Below the pieces are notes generated by a model that saw only the letters and a list, made by a program, of their open reading frames with translations, was not told the origin of the DNA and did no database searches. A stretch of DNA of 64,000 bases from positions 1,243,001-1,307,000 of the forward strand of contig CP021371.1 of NCBI GenBank assembly GCA_002600635.1, given 5' to 3'. The stretch comes from Rhizobium sp. ACO-34A (GTDB lineage Bacteria > Pseudomonadota > Alphaproteobacteria > Rhizobiales > Rhizobiaceae). Positions 49,509 through 58,177 of the stretch are shown here, piece by piece (position 1 is the stretch's first letter; each line of letters begins with the position of its first letter). A program made the position numbers and the translations under genes.

Positions 49509-51455
49509 ATGACATCATCGGACACCCTCCGGCCCTCACGCGTCCTGGACGACAGCGATGAGGCCGTGGTCGATCTTTCTTCCGAGACCCTGCGTGAGGA
49601 AATGGCCCGGGCCTTCTGGCCCGTCATCCGCGGCTTTCTCATTCCGGCGGCGGTTTACTATGGCCTGCTCACCATCTTCCATCTCTTTCTTCAGGACAGC
49701 GAGCATTTCTACAAGCTCGGCATACTGTCCCTCGTGACCAGTGTGGTCGCCCTCTATCTGCACCAGAACTGGCTGGCCCGCGACGGCGGCTATCGGCGGC
49801 TCGAAATCACCAATCTAGTGATGAACCTGTTGGTTTATCTGAACATCACCTCGGTGTTGCTGATGGATTTCGTCCCGGAGAAGCTCGTATATTTCGTGCT
49901 GGCGATCCCTCTCTTCGCCACATCGGGTATCAGTGTCAGGGTCATCGTCGCATTCTGCATGCTTTCCTTTGCGACCCTGTTCTGGTTTGCCAATCGCGCC
50001 GGCCCCGAAATTTTCTTCCAATATACGGTGATCGGCATTGGCGGCACTTTCGCGGCTCTCTGCATGGGGCTGCTCATGCGCGGCGCAATTCTCAAGGCTG
50101 TGCGTGCCCGCATCGTTGCCGATCTGCTGCGCGCCCGGGCGGAATTCCAGGCCGACGTCGACAGCCTGACCGGCCTTCCCAACCGACGCCACTTTTTTTC
50201 CATCCTCGAAACCTTCGTGTCGGGCGCGGCGGAAGCCGGGAACCCTGTCTATGTCGGCATCATCGACCTCGATGGCTTCAAACCGGTCAATGATCTGCAT
50301 GGGCACGCCATCGGCGACGCTCTTCTGGTCGAGGTCGGACAGCGCATCAGGACTGTTTGTCCGCCCGCCTATGTCGTGGCCCGTCTCGGCGGTGACGAGT
50401 TCGCGGTGGCTATTCCGAAGGCGCTGACCCGGGATATCCTGAATGCGATTGGCCGCGACATCTGCGACAGGCTGCGCCAGCCCTTCGTGATTTCCGGCAT
50501 CGGCATCTCGATTTCCGCATCGGTCGGCTTTGCCCATTACCCGACCAATGGCGAGACGGTTCGTCAGATCTACGAGCGCGCCGATCATGCCCTGTCCTGC
50601 GCCAAGCGCGAGGGCCGCGGCGGTGTGGTGATCTTCTCCGAGCGCCATGAGGCGGAGATGAACGACTTCGGCCGGATCGACCAGACGCTCCGCAGCAGCG
50701 ATCTCTGCAAGGAACTCGCCGTGGTCTTCCAGCCGCAATACGACCTGATGCGGCAGACGATCATGGGGTTCGAGGCGCTTGCCCGCTGGAACAGCGAGAC
50801 GCTCGGCAATGTCAGCCCCGCGCTCTTCATCGCGGTGGCCGAGCGTTCGGGCCTGATCGAGCGGATGACAGGCATTCTTCTCAAGAAGTCTCTGATTGCA
50901 GCGGTAACATGGCCCGAGGACATCAGGCTCTCCTTCAACCTGTCCGCCGTCGACCTCGTCTCTCCCCGGTCGATCGCCAACATCGTCCGTATCATTCATG
51001 AAAGCAGCTTTGCTCCGGAAAGGCTGACTTTCGAGATTACCGAGACCTCGATGATGACCGATTTCGAGCGCGCCCGCGATTCCCTCGGCATTCTCGATGC
51101 CATGGGCTGCCAGATCGCGCTCGATGACTTCGGCTCCGGCTATTCCAGCTTTGCCTATATCCATCGCTTCCCGCTGCACCGGATCAAGATGGACCGCTGC
51201 TTCGTGACCGGGCTCAAGGAAGACGAGGCCGTCGGCCGCAACATCATCCGCGCGATTGCCGATCTCGCGGCCAATCTGGGTGTCGCATGCCTGGCCGAAG
51301 GCGTTGAGACGGAGGCCGAACTAAGAGCTGTTCAGGCGGCGGGCATTCGCTATGTTCAGGGATATTACTATGGCCGTCCGATGGCTGCGGACGAGGCCGC
51401 GCAGCGTCTTGCGGCGCAGGGACCGGCCCGGTTCCGGGAAGAGGCGGTCTCGTAG
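49509..51455 (+). CDS. Membrane GGDEF-EAL cyclic di-GMP protein
   Basis: A protein of about 648 residues. Residues 40-200 hold about five or six hydrophobic helices, a membrane sensor region. A GGDEF domain spans about 215-385 with intact Gly-Gly-Asp-Glu-Phe (Val-Ala-Arg-Leu-Gly-Gly-Asp-Glu-Phe-Ala-Val). An EAL domain follows with Gly-Phe-Glu-Ala-Leu-Ala-Arg-Trp, Asn-Leu-Ser, Glu-Thr and Asp-Asp-Phe-Gly-Ser-Gly-Tyr-Ser all present. Both synthesis and hydrolysis of cyclic di-GMP are therefore possible. ATG 49509 and ATG 49446 are both usable starts with weak ribosome-binding sites. Confidence 0.9.
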   Translation: MTSSDTLRPSRVLDDSDEAVVDLSSETLREEMARAFWPVIRGFLIPAAVYYGLLTIFHLFLQDSEHFYKLGILSLVTSVVALYLHQNWLARDGGYRRLEITNLVMNLLVYLNITSVLLMDFVPEKLVYFVLAIPLFATSGISVRVIVAFCMLSFATLFWFANRAGPEIFFQYTVIGIGGTFAALCMGLLMRGAILKAVRARIVADLLRARAEFQADVDSLTGLPNRRHFFSILETFVSGAAEAGNPVYVGIIDLDGFKPVNDLHGHAIGDALLVEVGQRIRTVCPPAYVVARLGGDEFAVAIPKALTRDILNAIGRDICDRLRQPFVISGIGISISASVGFAHYPTNGETVRQIYERADHALSCAKREGRGGVVIFSERHEAEMNDFGRIDQTLRSSDLCKELAVVFQPQYDLMRQTIMGFEALARWNSETLGNVSPALFIAVAERSGLIERMTGILLKKSLIAAVTWPEDIRLSFNLSAVDLVSPRSIANIVRIIHESSFAPERLTFEITETSMMTDFERARDSLGILDAMGCQIALDDFGSGYSSFAYIHRFPLHRIKMDRCFVTGLKEDEAVGRNIIRAIADLAANLGVACLAEGVETEAELRAVQAAGIRYVQGYYYGRPMAADEAAQRLAAQGPARFREEAVS

Positions 51456-51482
51456 CCCGAGACCGCCGGTTATTGCTGCCGG

Positions 51483-52772
51483 TCATTCCTGATCGAACGT
51501 GACGGCCTTCACCTTGTCTATGCCAAGCACCTGTAACGCGAGCTTTTCATAGAAGGGCTCGGCTTGGCCGCTCTTGATCTTGTGCAGAAAATACTTCTCG
51601 AAACCGATCTTCGCGGCGTGGACCCATTTCCCCTGGGATGACCAGTTGGTGTTGCGCGGCGGAATTTGCGGCTGCGCGACGAATGCGATCCCGCTATCGC
51701 CGAAGTCGGCAAGGCATACCGCGTTCCATGTACTCTGGGCCTTTGGTTTGTCGCCGCGCGTCAGCGCGGAAATATTCTTCGCCGTTGCTGTCACCATGCT
51801 CTCGATCATGAATCCCGTCTTCGGAACGCCGACGGGAACGGGTGTCTTGCCGGTGGGGGCGATTGCGACACAGACGCCGACGGCGAAGATATTCGGATAG
51901 CGGTCGTTCTGCTGATGCCGATCGACCAGAATGAAGCCGCGCGGATTGGTGAGCCCTTCGATCTCGCGCACGGCCTCTACCCCGCGAAAGGCCGGCAGCA
52001 TCATGGTGTAGTTGGACGGCACGTCATGCACGACCTTGACGGAGCCGTCGTCGTTTATCTCCTGGACCGTGACCTTATCGGGACCGACCTCGGTCACCTT
52101 GGCATTGGTGATCCATTTGATGTGTTTGGAGCGCAATGCGCTTTCCAGGAGGCTCTTGGTGTCCCCGACGCCATCGAGGCCGAGATGGCCGATATAGGGT
52201 TCCGACGTCACGAATGTCATCGGCACGCGATCCCGGACCTTCGCGTCCCGCAACGCCTTTTCCAGGATGAAGGCGAATTCGTAGGCCGGACCGAAGCATG
52301 AAGCCCCTTGGACGGCACCTATCACCACCGGGCCGGGCTTCGTCCGAAGCCTTTCAAACGCCGCACGGGCGTCCAGCGCATGGTCGATATGGCAGACCGA
52401 GTGGCTGTTCGCCTCAGGGCCGAAACCCGGAATTTCGTCGAAAGCCAGTTCCGGCCCCGTGGCGATCACGAGATAGTCGTAGCCGATGAAGCTGCCGTCC
52501 GAGAGTTCGATGCGGTTATCGGCCGCGTGCAACCGCTTGGCGCCTTGCGGATGCAGTGCGATGTTGCGTTTTCGGCATGCGGGTTCGAGGTCGACCTCGA
52601 TGCTTTCCTTGTCTCTCCAGCCGACGGCAACCCACGGATTTGACGGCACAAAGGAATATTTCGACCCCTTGCCGACAATCGAGACCCTGTCTTCGCGCGA
52701 TAGCGCCTCCCTTAGTTCATAGGCCATGATGGTGCCGCCCAGACCGGCACCGAGTACGACGACATGCGCCAT
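51483..52772 (-). CDS. Sulfide:quinone oxidoreductase-like flavoprotein
   Basis: A 429-residue FAD flavoprotein of the SQR/FCSD family. The N-terminal dinucleotide motif is Val-Val-Leu-Gly-Ala-Gly-Leu-Gly-Gly-Thr at residues 4-13. Cysteines near 128, 160 (Gly-Ala-Ser-Cys-Phe-Gly-Pro-Ala-Tyr-Glu-Phe) and 350 (Gly-Val-Cys-Val-Ala-Ile) fit the redox-active pair of SQR. The C-terminal amphipathic part (Lys-Ile-Gly-Phe-Glu-Lys-Tyr-Phe-Leu) anchors such enzymes to the membrane. It oxidises sulfide and reduces quinone. The upstream region is unusually AT-rich with repeated TGAAT motifs, possibly an ArsR-type operator. Confidence 0.87.
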   Translation of the reverse strand: MAHVVVLGAGLGGTIMAYELREALSREDRVSIVGKGSKYSFVPSNPWVAVGWRDKESIEVDLEPACRKRNIALHPQGAKRLHAADNRIELSDGSFIGYDYLVIATGPELAFDEIPGFGPEANSHSVCHIDHALDARAAFERLRTKPGPVVIGAVQGASCFGPAYEFAFILEKALRDAKVRDRVPMTFVTSEPYIGHLGLDGVGDTKSLLESALRSKHIKWITNAKVTEVGPDKVTVQEINDDGSVKVVHDVPSNYTMMLPAFRGVEAVREIEGLTNPRGFILVDRHQQNDRYPNIFAVGVCVAIAPTGKTPVPVGVPKTGFMIESMVTATAKNISALTRGDKPKAQSTWNAVCLADFGDSGIAFVAQPQIPPRNTNWSSQGKWVHAAKIGFEKYFLHKIKSGQAEPFYEKLALQVLGIDKVKAVTFDQE

Positions 52773-52794
52773 GAAGCAACCTCCCGTTTGCTTG

Positions 52795-52845
52795 ATATAA
52801 AATAAATCATATATATGAATGTTTGAATATTTTTATTACGATTTG
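52795..52845. promoter_or_regulatory. AT-rich promoter/operator region of the SQR gene
   Basis: An AT-rich block with a 10-bp palindrome CATATATATG and two TGAAT motifs. ArsR-type persulfide sensors (BigR/SqrR) bind AT-rich ATTCA-type sites upstream of such genes, so this is a candidate operator. The match is loose. Confidence 0.3.
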
Positions 52846-52895
52846 TCAATCCGTGCGAAAAATTTCGAAGCGGGAGGTGAATGTGGAGGGATCGT

Positions 52896-54038
52896 TCAAT
52901 CCGGCAGGTTCGGCTGAATCCGGTTCTGCGGCAGCAACTCGCTGGTAATGGTGATGGCGATCAGCGAAAGCGGCACTGCCAGCATCGCCCCGATGGCACC
53001 CCAAAGCCACGTCCAGAAGATGATGGCGACGAAGACGGCGAAGGGATTGATCTCGAGCCTTCGGCCCATCACCGCCGGCGTCACCAGATTTTCCATCACC
53101 ATATGCACCGCGAAGAAGGCGGCTGCCGGCAGCAGGCCGAACAGCAGGCTGTCATGGATGAGAAGCCCCGCAATCGCCAGCGCCGTCGTCATCGCGGCGA
53201 CGCCGAGGAACGGAACGAAGCTCGACAGGAAGGCGAAGAAACCCCAGAGCACCGGCATGTCGAGCCCGCCAGCCCATGCGATGATCGTCATGGAAATGCC
53301 GATCACGGCGTAGAGCAGCGACGCCGTGGCGAAGTAGAAGCCGAGCGCCTGTTCGATGGCGTTGAAGGTGCGGATTGCCGCAAGCCTGCGCGCCCGGTCG
53401 CGGAAAGCGACGATCATCGTCTTGCGGATTGCGTGACGGCTGCCGAGGAAGAGAACGAGAGCGGCAAAGAAGATCAGCGTCTGCACCACGGCGGGCGTCA
53501 CCCGCGATGCGACCGTCGAAAGCACGGTGCTGCTGTTTTCGATCAGCGCCTCCATCGACATCGGGCCGGAGCGGAAGCTGGCGCTGGTGATATGCAGCCA
53601 TTTTATCCGCTGGAGATAGGGCAGGATACGGTCGATGGCCTGTTCGGCCATGGCGGGGGCGTTGGCGGCAAGGTCGCTCAGCGGGCCGATCAGCGTGTTG
53701 GCGATGAAGAAAATCAGCGCCGCAAACAGCGTTGTCAGAATGAGCGCGGACAGCATGGAGGGAATGCCGAGCGCCCCGAGCCGGTCCGCCGCAAGCCCGA
53801 GGATCAGGCCGACGACCACGGCAAGCGTGATCGGAATCAGCACGCTCGAGGCAAGCTGGATTGCTGTTATCGCAAGGATCGCGAAGATGCCGATCACGGA
53901 CCAGATCATGGCAAGATCGAGCGCGGTCTTGCGCGCTTTCACGCGGTGCGTGGCCCTGCGGCGCACCTCCGTCACGCGGGCCGGTCGCTCCTCCATGGTT
54001 TCGCGGCTTTTGCCCGACCCGTTCGGCCTGTCGTTCAT
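52896..54038 (-). CDS. AI-2E family transporter
   Basis: A 380-residue membrane protein of the AI-2E/UPF0118 family with about eight helices and the family's large cytoplasmic middle loop (Ile-Gly-Pro-Leu-Ser-Asp-Leu...Ile-Leu-Pro-Tyr-Leu-Gln-Arg). Late motifs include Gly-Phe-Phe-Ala-Phe-Leu-Ser-Ser-Phe-Val-Pro-Phe-Leu-Gly and Met-Gly-Arg-Arg-Leu-Glu-Ile-Asn-Pro. Members export autoinducer-2 or act as ion antiporters, so the substrate is uncertain. Residues 1-45 are polar and basic. It is separated from SQR by 123 bases on the same strand. Confidence 0.85.
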   Translation of the reverse strand: MNDRPNGSGKSRETMEERPARVTEVRRRATHRVKARKTALDLAMIWSVIGIFAILAITAIQLASSVLIPITLAVVVGLILGLAADRLGALGIPSMLSALILTTLFAALIFFIANTLIGPLSDLAANAPAMAEQAIDRILPYLQRIKWLHITSASFRSGPMSMEALIENSSTVLSTVASRVTPAVVQTLIFFAALVLFLGSRHAIRKTMIVAFRDRARRLAAIRTFNAIEQALGFYFATASLLYAVIGISMTIIAWAGGLDMPVLWGFFAFLSSFVPFLGVAAMTTALAIAGLLIHDSLLFGLLPAAAFFAVHMVMENLVTPAVMGRRLEINPFAVFVAIIFWTWLWGAIGAMLAVPLSLIAITITSELLPQNRIQPNLPD

Positions 54039-54281
54039 GATTGTGCGTCCCTCCGGTAATGCTGCCTGACAACGCGAAAGCGACAGGCGTGTTCCAACCG
54101 CAACGCCGAATTCGGCGCGGCATGCCGCTCTCGACGCCTCCCCCGATATGAGGGGGAAACATACTGCCGGCCAGGGAGCCGCTTTTGCTCGTCCTTTATG
54201 GCTTATTAAGCAGTATTTCGTTTAATCATGCCATCTGTTCGGCAGAAATTTATGCGATATTCCAAAGTGATGGGGGGAACC

Positions 54282-55739
54282 ATGACATTTTTCAACAGTC
54301 GCCGGTCCAGGGAGGTCGAAGAGTTGAAGGCCCGCCTGGCTGTCGTGACCGAGCGTTCCAACCTGCTGGACGAGGCGTCCGGCGTCGGCCTGTGGGAGGC
54401 GGTGCTGCTGAACGGCGATGCAATGCATGCGCAAAGTCGCTGGACCTGGTCGGCGGAATTTCGCCGGATGCTCGGTTTCGAGACCGACAAGGACTTCCCG
54501 AACATCGTGCAATCGTGGGCCGACAGGCTTCATCCGGACGACGTGGGACCAACTTTCGCGGCTTTCGGTGAACATCTGAAGGACAGGACAGGCCGCGCGC
54601 GCTACAAGGTCGATTATCGCCTGAAGATGCGGGACGGTACCTATCGCTGGTTCCGCGCGACGGGCGGCTGTATCCATCAGGCCGATGGTCGGACCATCCG
54701 CGCATGCGGTTCCCTGACGGATGTTCACGAACAGATGCTGATGCAGCAGAGGGCGGCGGAAGAGGCTGAGCACGACCGCATCGCCATTATCGCTCTCAAT
54801 GAAGGGCTTGCGGCGCTCGCAGCCGGCGACCTGACGCATCGCATCAACGCCGAGATGCAGCCCAAGGCGATCTCGTTGAAATCCAATTTCAACACCGCGG
54901 CGGAAAAGCTCTACGACATGATGAGATCCGTGGTGACGGTGATCGGTTCCGTAAGGGGCGGCGCCGTCGAGATCGGCCGCGCCTCCGACGACCTCTCGCG
55001 TCGGACCGAACAGCAGGCTGCTTCGCTGGAGGAGACCGCCGCGGCGCTGGAACAAATCACCGCCACTGTCAAGAAATCCGCCGAAGGCGCCCGTAAGGTT
55101 GCCGACGTGACCGTTACGGCGCGCTCATCGGCGGAACAGTCCGGCGGGATCGTCGAAAACGCCGTCGTCGCGATGTCGCAGATCGAATCCTCGTCGAAGG
55201 AGATTGGCCAGATCATCGGTGTGATCGACGAAATCGCCTTCCAGACCAACCTGCTGGCGCTCAATGCCGGCGTCGAGGCTGCGCGTGCCGGCGAAGCGGG
55301 CAAGGGCTTTGCGGTCGTCGCGCAGGAAGTGCGGGAGCTTGCCCAGCGGTCCGCCAATGCCGCCAAGGACATCAAGACGCTGATTTCCACCTCGTCTCAG
55401 CAGGTGGGCGAGGGCGTCTCCCTGGTGGGCAAGACGGGCGATGCCCTGCGCCAGATCGTGCGCCAGATTACCGAGATCTCGGGCCTGGTGAACGAGATCG
55501 CAGCGTCCACCCAGGAGCAGTCCGTCGGGCTCAATCAGGTCAACACCGCCGTCAACCAGATGGACCAGATGACCCAGCAGAATGCGGCGATGGTCGAGGA
55601 GACCAATGCCGCCAGCCAGTCGCTTGCGCAGGAGGCGGAAAATCTCGCCGGACTTGCCCGGCATTTCAGGCTCGATGGCGGGAGCCGTGATCAGCAGGAA
55701 ATGCGGTCCGCAGCCCCGTCGGCGCGCCGCGCGGCCTGA
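54282..55739 (+). CDS. Soluble PAS-domain methyl-accepting chemotaxis protein
   Basis: A 485-residue chemoreceptor without membrane helices. Residues 10-50 may form a coiled coil; a PAS fold spans about 35-155 (Gly-Leu-Trp-Glu-Ala, Tyr-Arg-Trp-Phe-Arg-Ala-Thr-Gly-Gly). A short HAMP-like linker with Leu-Ala-Ala-Gly-Asp-Leu-Thr-His-Arg-Ile follows. The MCP signalling domain is unmistakable from Ile-Asp-Glu-Ile-Ala-Phe-Gln-Thr-Asn-Leu-Leu-Ala-Leu-Asn-Ala near residue 325. It senses a cytoplasmic or redox signal and passes it to CheA. GGGGGGAACC precedes ATG 54282. Its TGA stop lies in the edge of a RIME-like repeat. Confidence 0.92.
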   Translation: MTFFNSRRSREVEELKARLAVVTERSNLLDEASGVGLWEAVLLNGDAMHAQSRWTWSAEFRRMLGFETDKDFPNIVQSWADRLHPDDVGPTFAAFGEHLKDRTGRARYKVDYRLKMRDGTYRWFRATGGCIHQADGRTIRACGSLTDVHEQMLMQQRAAEEAEHDRIAIIALNEGLAALAAGDLTHRINAEMQPKAISLKSNFNTAAEKLYDMMRSVVTVIGSVRGGAVEIGRASDDLSRRTEQQAASLEETAAALEQITATVKKSAEGARKVADVTVTARSSAEQSGGIVENAVVAMSQIESSSKEIGQIIGVIDEIAFQTNLLALNAGVEAARAGEAGKGFAVVAQEVRELAQRSANAAKDIKTLISTSSQQVGEGVSLVGKTGDALRQIVRQITEISGLVNEIAASTQEQSVGLNQVNTAVNQMDQMTQQNAAMVEETNAASQSLAQEAENLAGLARHFRLDGGSRDQQEMRSAAPSARRAA

Positions 55740-55840
55740 AGCGCGTCGCGATCTTTCAGATTGGCTCTTTGCGCTTCAGGATGTTGTTTTCGCATGTCGT
55801 GATCGCAAAACCGCTGCACACGTTTGCGCGACATGCGTGA
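55736..55840. repeat. RIME-like two-palindrome repeat (reverse orientation)
   Basis: About 105 bp, the reverse-complement counterpart of the elements at 36893 and 57299: first CTGAAGCGCGTCGCGATC...GCTTCAG, then GCATGTCGTGATCGCAAAA...TTTGCGCGACATGC. The left edge CTGAAG contains the TGA stop of the chemoreceptor gene at 55737-55739. Confidence 0.7.
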
Positions 55841-55967
55841 GTCCCCGGACCTGAGCCGCTACTGCTGGTGCGGCAAACGATACCCACATCGATATGCGGA
55901 ATGGAAGAGGGCGGCCCGCAAGGCCGCCCTTCGCCATTTTCTTGTCGCCAAATAGGTCAGGCTCCGC

Positions 55968-57263
55968 TTACGCTCCCGTCACGCGCCAGATCACATCGCC
56001 CACATCGTCGGCGACAAGCAGAGAGCCATCCGGGCCGATGGTGACACCGACAGGGCGACCGTAGGAATGCTTTTCGTCGGGAGCGAGGAAGTCGGTGAGG
56101 ATATCCCGCGGCGGGCCGGAAGGCTTGCCGTTCTCGAAGGGCACGAAGATCACCTTGTATCCGGCAAGCGTCGAGCGGTTCCACGAACCGTGCTGGCCGA
56201 TCACCATGCCGTCGGGGAAGCCGGGCAGGGTGCCGGCCGGAAGCCAGCAGAGACCGAGCGAGGCGGTGTGGCCGCCAAGCGCATAATCCGGCCGGATGGC
56301 GCTGGCGACCAGCCCCGGATTCTGCAACACGCGGTCGTCCACCGTCTGGCCCCAGTAGCAATAGGGCCAGCCGTAAAAGCCGCCATCCTTCACCGATGTC
56401 AGGTAGTCGGGCGGCGTTTCGTCGCCGAGGCCGTCGCGTTCGTTGACCACGGTCCACAGGTCGCCGGTGGTCGGTTCGAAGGCAAGGCCGACCGGATTGC
56501 GCAGGCCACCGGCGAAAATCCGGTTCCGTCCCGTCTCCAGGTCCAGTTCGTAGATGCAGGCCCGGCCTTCCTCCGCCTCGAAGCCTTCGTCGGCGATGTT
56601 GCTCAGCGAACCGACGCCGACATAGAGCTTCTTGCCGTCCTGGCTTGCAAGAATGCTGCGGGTCCAGTGTCCCGCCGGCTTGAAGTCGGCGAGCCTACGG
56701 CCCTGCGCGGCAATGCGGGTTGCTCCCTCGCTATAGGGGTAAGCGACCACGCCATCGGTGTTGCCGACATAGAAGGTGCCATGCAGCATCGCCATGCCGA
56801 AGGGGTGGTTGAGCCCTTCCATGAAGGTATGGCGCTCCTCGGCCACGCCGTCGCCATCGGCGTCGCGCAGCAATGTGATGCGGTTCGGGCTGTCACCGAC
56901 GGCCGCCGCACGCTTCATGGTCGAATACATGGCATAGTCGAAGGGTGACCTGATGCGGCCACCATTGACGCCGAGCGCCTCTGCCGTCAGCACGTCGCCA
57001 TTGGGCAGGACATGGATCCAGCGCGGATGTTTCAGCTCCTTGGCGAAGGCGTTGACCTTCAGGCCGGGGGCTGCCGTCGGCGTGTGGCCGTCGATCCAGC
57101 CGCGGGCCGTCGGCATTTTCAGCGTTGGAATGCGCTGGGCCTTGGCCTCGGGAATGATCGGTGCGCCGCCGATCGCCGGCTTTTCCGGGCTCTGTCCGAA
57201 GCGCCGCATCAGGATCATCGCCGCGCCGATCATGGCGACGATGCGCGCAAATATTGCCGACAT
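55968..57263 (-). CDS. Sorbosone dehydrogenase-family quinoprotein
   Basis: A 431-residue protein of the glucose/L-sorbosone dehydrogenase (GSDH) group: a six-bladed propeller that binds PQQ and oxidises sugars or sugar aldehydes in the periplasm. The N-terminal Phe-Ala-Arg-Ile-Val-Ala-Met-Ile-Gly-Ala-Ala-Met-Ile-Leu is a signal or anchor. Family stretches are Leu-Lys-His-Pro-Arg-Trp-Ile-His, Asn-His-Pro-Phe-Gly-Met-Ala near residue 150, Gly-Gly-Leu-Arg-Asn-Pro-Val-Gly-Leu-Ala-Phe, and Tyr-Gly-Trp-Pro-Tyr-Cys-Tyr-Trp-Gly. ATG 57263 is chosen. It stands near pqqABCDE, which would supply the cofactor. Confidence 0.87.
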   Translation of the reverse strand: MSAIFARIVAMIGAAMILMRRFGQSPEKPAIGGAPIIPEAKAQRIPTLKMPTARGWIDGHTPTAAPGLKVNAFAKELKHPRWIHVLPNGDVLTAEALGVNGGRIRSPFDYAMYSTMKRAAAVGDSPNRITLLRDADGDGVAEERHTFMEGLNHPFGMAMLHGTFYVGNTDGVVAYPYSEGATRIAAQGRRLADFKPAGHWTRSILASQDGKKLYVGVGSLSNIADEGFEAEEGRACIYELDLETGRNRIFAGGLRNPVGLAFEPTTGDLWTVVNERDGLGDETPPDYLTSVKDGGFYGWPYCYWGQTVDDRVLQNPGLVASAIRPDYALGGHTASLGLCWLPAGTLPGFPDGMVIGQHGSWNRSTLAGYKVIFVPFENGKPSGPPRDILTDFLAPDEKHSYGRPVGVTIGPDGSLLVADDVGDVIWRVTGA

Positions 57264-57298
57264 GTCTTGTCCCCCAGTCTGATTTTCTCGGCGCACCA

Positions 57299-57405
57299 TA
57301 AAGCATGTCGCGCAAAAGTGTGCAGCGGTTTTGCGACAACGACATGCGACAACACGATGAACTAAAGCGCGAGAAGCGAATCTGAAAGATCGCGCCGCGT
57401 TTTAG
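57299..57405. repeat. RIME-like two-palindrome repeat
   Basis: A 107-bp element: TAAAGCATGTCGCGCAAAAG...TTGCGACAACGACATGC (57299-57347), a short spacer, then AAAGCGCGAGAAGCG...GATCGCGCCGCGTTTTAG. It lies between the quinoprotein start and the mqsA-like stop. It has the two-palindrome layout of the rhizobial mosaic element RIME1 (from memory, not aligned). Confidence 0.7.
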
Positions 57406-57443
57406 ACAATGCTTTCCCGCCTTGGAACTGACGATCGCCAATT

Positions 57444-57863
57444 TCAACGCAGTTCGTCGGCAAGCTCCGGATGGCGGTCGAGCAGGCGTAGCAACTGGCT
57501 TGTCGGGCCGCTCGGTTCGACCAGCCCGCGCTCGTATTTGTCGAATGCGCTTTCCCCGACTTTCAGCAGCGTTCCAGCTTCTCGCTGCGACAGCTTCAGC
57601 TTCTTGCGAAGCCTGCGGATCGTCACCGGAGAGGGAATGCCGTCGATTTTTTCCTTGAGGCTGCGCAATGCCTCATCGACCGGAGCCATGTCGTCTCCTA
57701 TGTGAACGCCATCGCCGCTGCCTTCAGGGTAGTAGCCGGGAAGATCGACGGTGACTGTCTCGCCCTTGTAATGCACATCGAATGGACGCACATCCCGGCG
57801 CAGGATTTCGCCGGTATCAGGGGATGCCATTGCCTCCGGCAGGGAACGGGCCTGAGATGCCAT
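57444..57863 (-). CDS. mqsA: MqsA-family antitoxin without the zinc-site cysteines
   Basis: A 139-residue antitoxin. The C-terminal half (residues about 75-139) is the MqsA helix-turn-helix, Leu-Arg-Lys-Lys-Leu-Lys-Leu-Ser-Gln-Arg-Glu-Ala-Gly...Ala-Phe-Asp-Lys-Tyr-Glu-Arg-Gly...Asp-Arg-His-Pro-Glu-Leu, which binds DNA. The N-terminal half, which neutralises the toxin, aligns in layout with E. coli MqsA (Arg-Asp-Val-Arg-Pro-Phe-Asp-Val-His-Tyr-Lys-Gly), but all four zinc-binding Cys are missing and the protein has no Cys at all. Three ATG codons at 57869, 57866 and 57863 follow GGAGA; 57863 has the best spacing. It follows the toxin gene directly. Confidence 0.85.
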   Translation of the reverse strand: MASQARSLPEAMASPDTGEILRRDVRPFDVHYKGETVTVDLPGYYPEGSGDGVHIGDDMAPVDEALRSLKEKIDGIPSPVTIRRLRKKLKLSQREAGTLLKVGESAFDKYERGLVEPSGPTSQLLRLLDRHPELADELR

Positions 57864-57865
57864 CA

Positions 57866-58171
57866 TCATTTCTCCTTGAACGACATCACCGTGAATTCGG
57901 TGATGACATCGGCCTGGAATTTCACATAGAGCAGCAGGTCTCTCGACGGCACATGATAGACATCCTGCCATACCCTATGGTCCGCGAATGTCGTCATGGA
58001 TTTGTAGAACATGTGTCCCTCGATGCCGGCAATGGTCGAGGCGATGCCGTTACGGTCGAAGCCGAGCGCCAAAGCGTCTCTGAGCGCCGACGACGTGATC
58101 GCAAGTGTGCTCGCGGAGCCGAGAGCAACCTTGATCGCCGTCAGATCGTAGGTCGGGCGCCGCTTTTCCAT
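57866..58171 (-). CDS. mqsR: MqsR-family mRNA interferase toxin
   Basis: A 101-residue RelE-fold ribonuclease toxin, similar along its length to E. coli MqsR, which cuts mRNA at GCU. The start Met-Glu-Lys-Arg, the core Phe-Tyr-Lys-Ser-Met-Thr-Thr-Phe-Ala-Asp-His and Trp-Gln-Asp-Val-Tyr, and the end Ser-Phe-Lys-Glu-Lys are conserved. The active-site residues correspond: Lys57, Gln69, Tyr82 and Lys99. As in E. coli, the toxin gene comes before the antitoxin gene. A palindrome centred in the promoter is the likely antitoxin binding site. Confidence 0.92.
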   Translation of the reverse strand: MEKRRPTYDLTAIKVALGSASTLAITSSALRDALALGFDRNGIASTIAGIEGHMFYKSMTTFADHRVWQDVYHVPSRDLLLYVKFQADVITEFTVMSFKEK

Positions 58172-58177
58172 GGCGAG

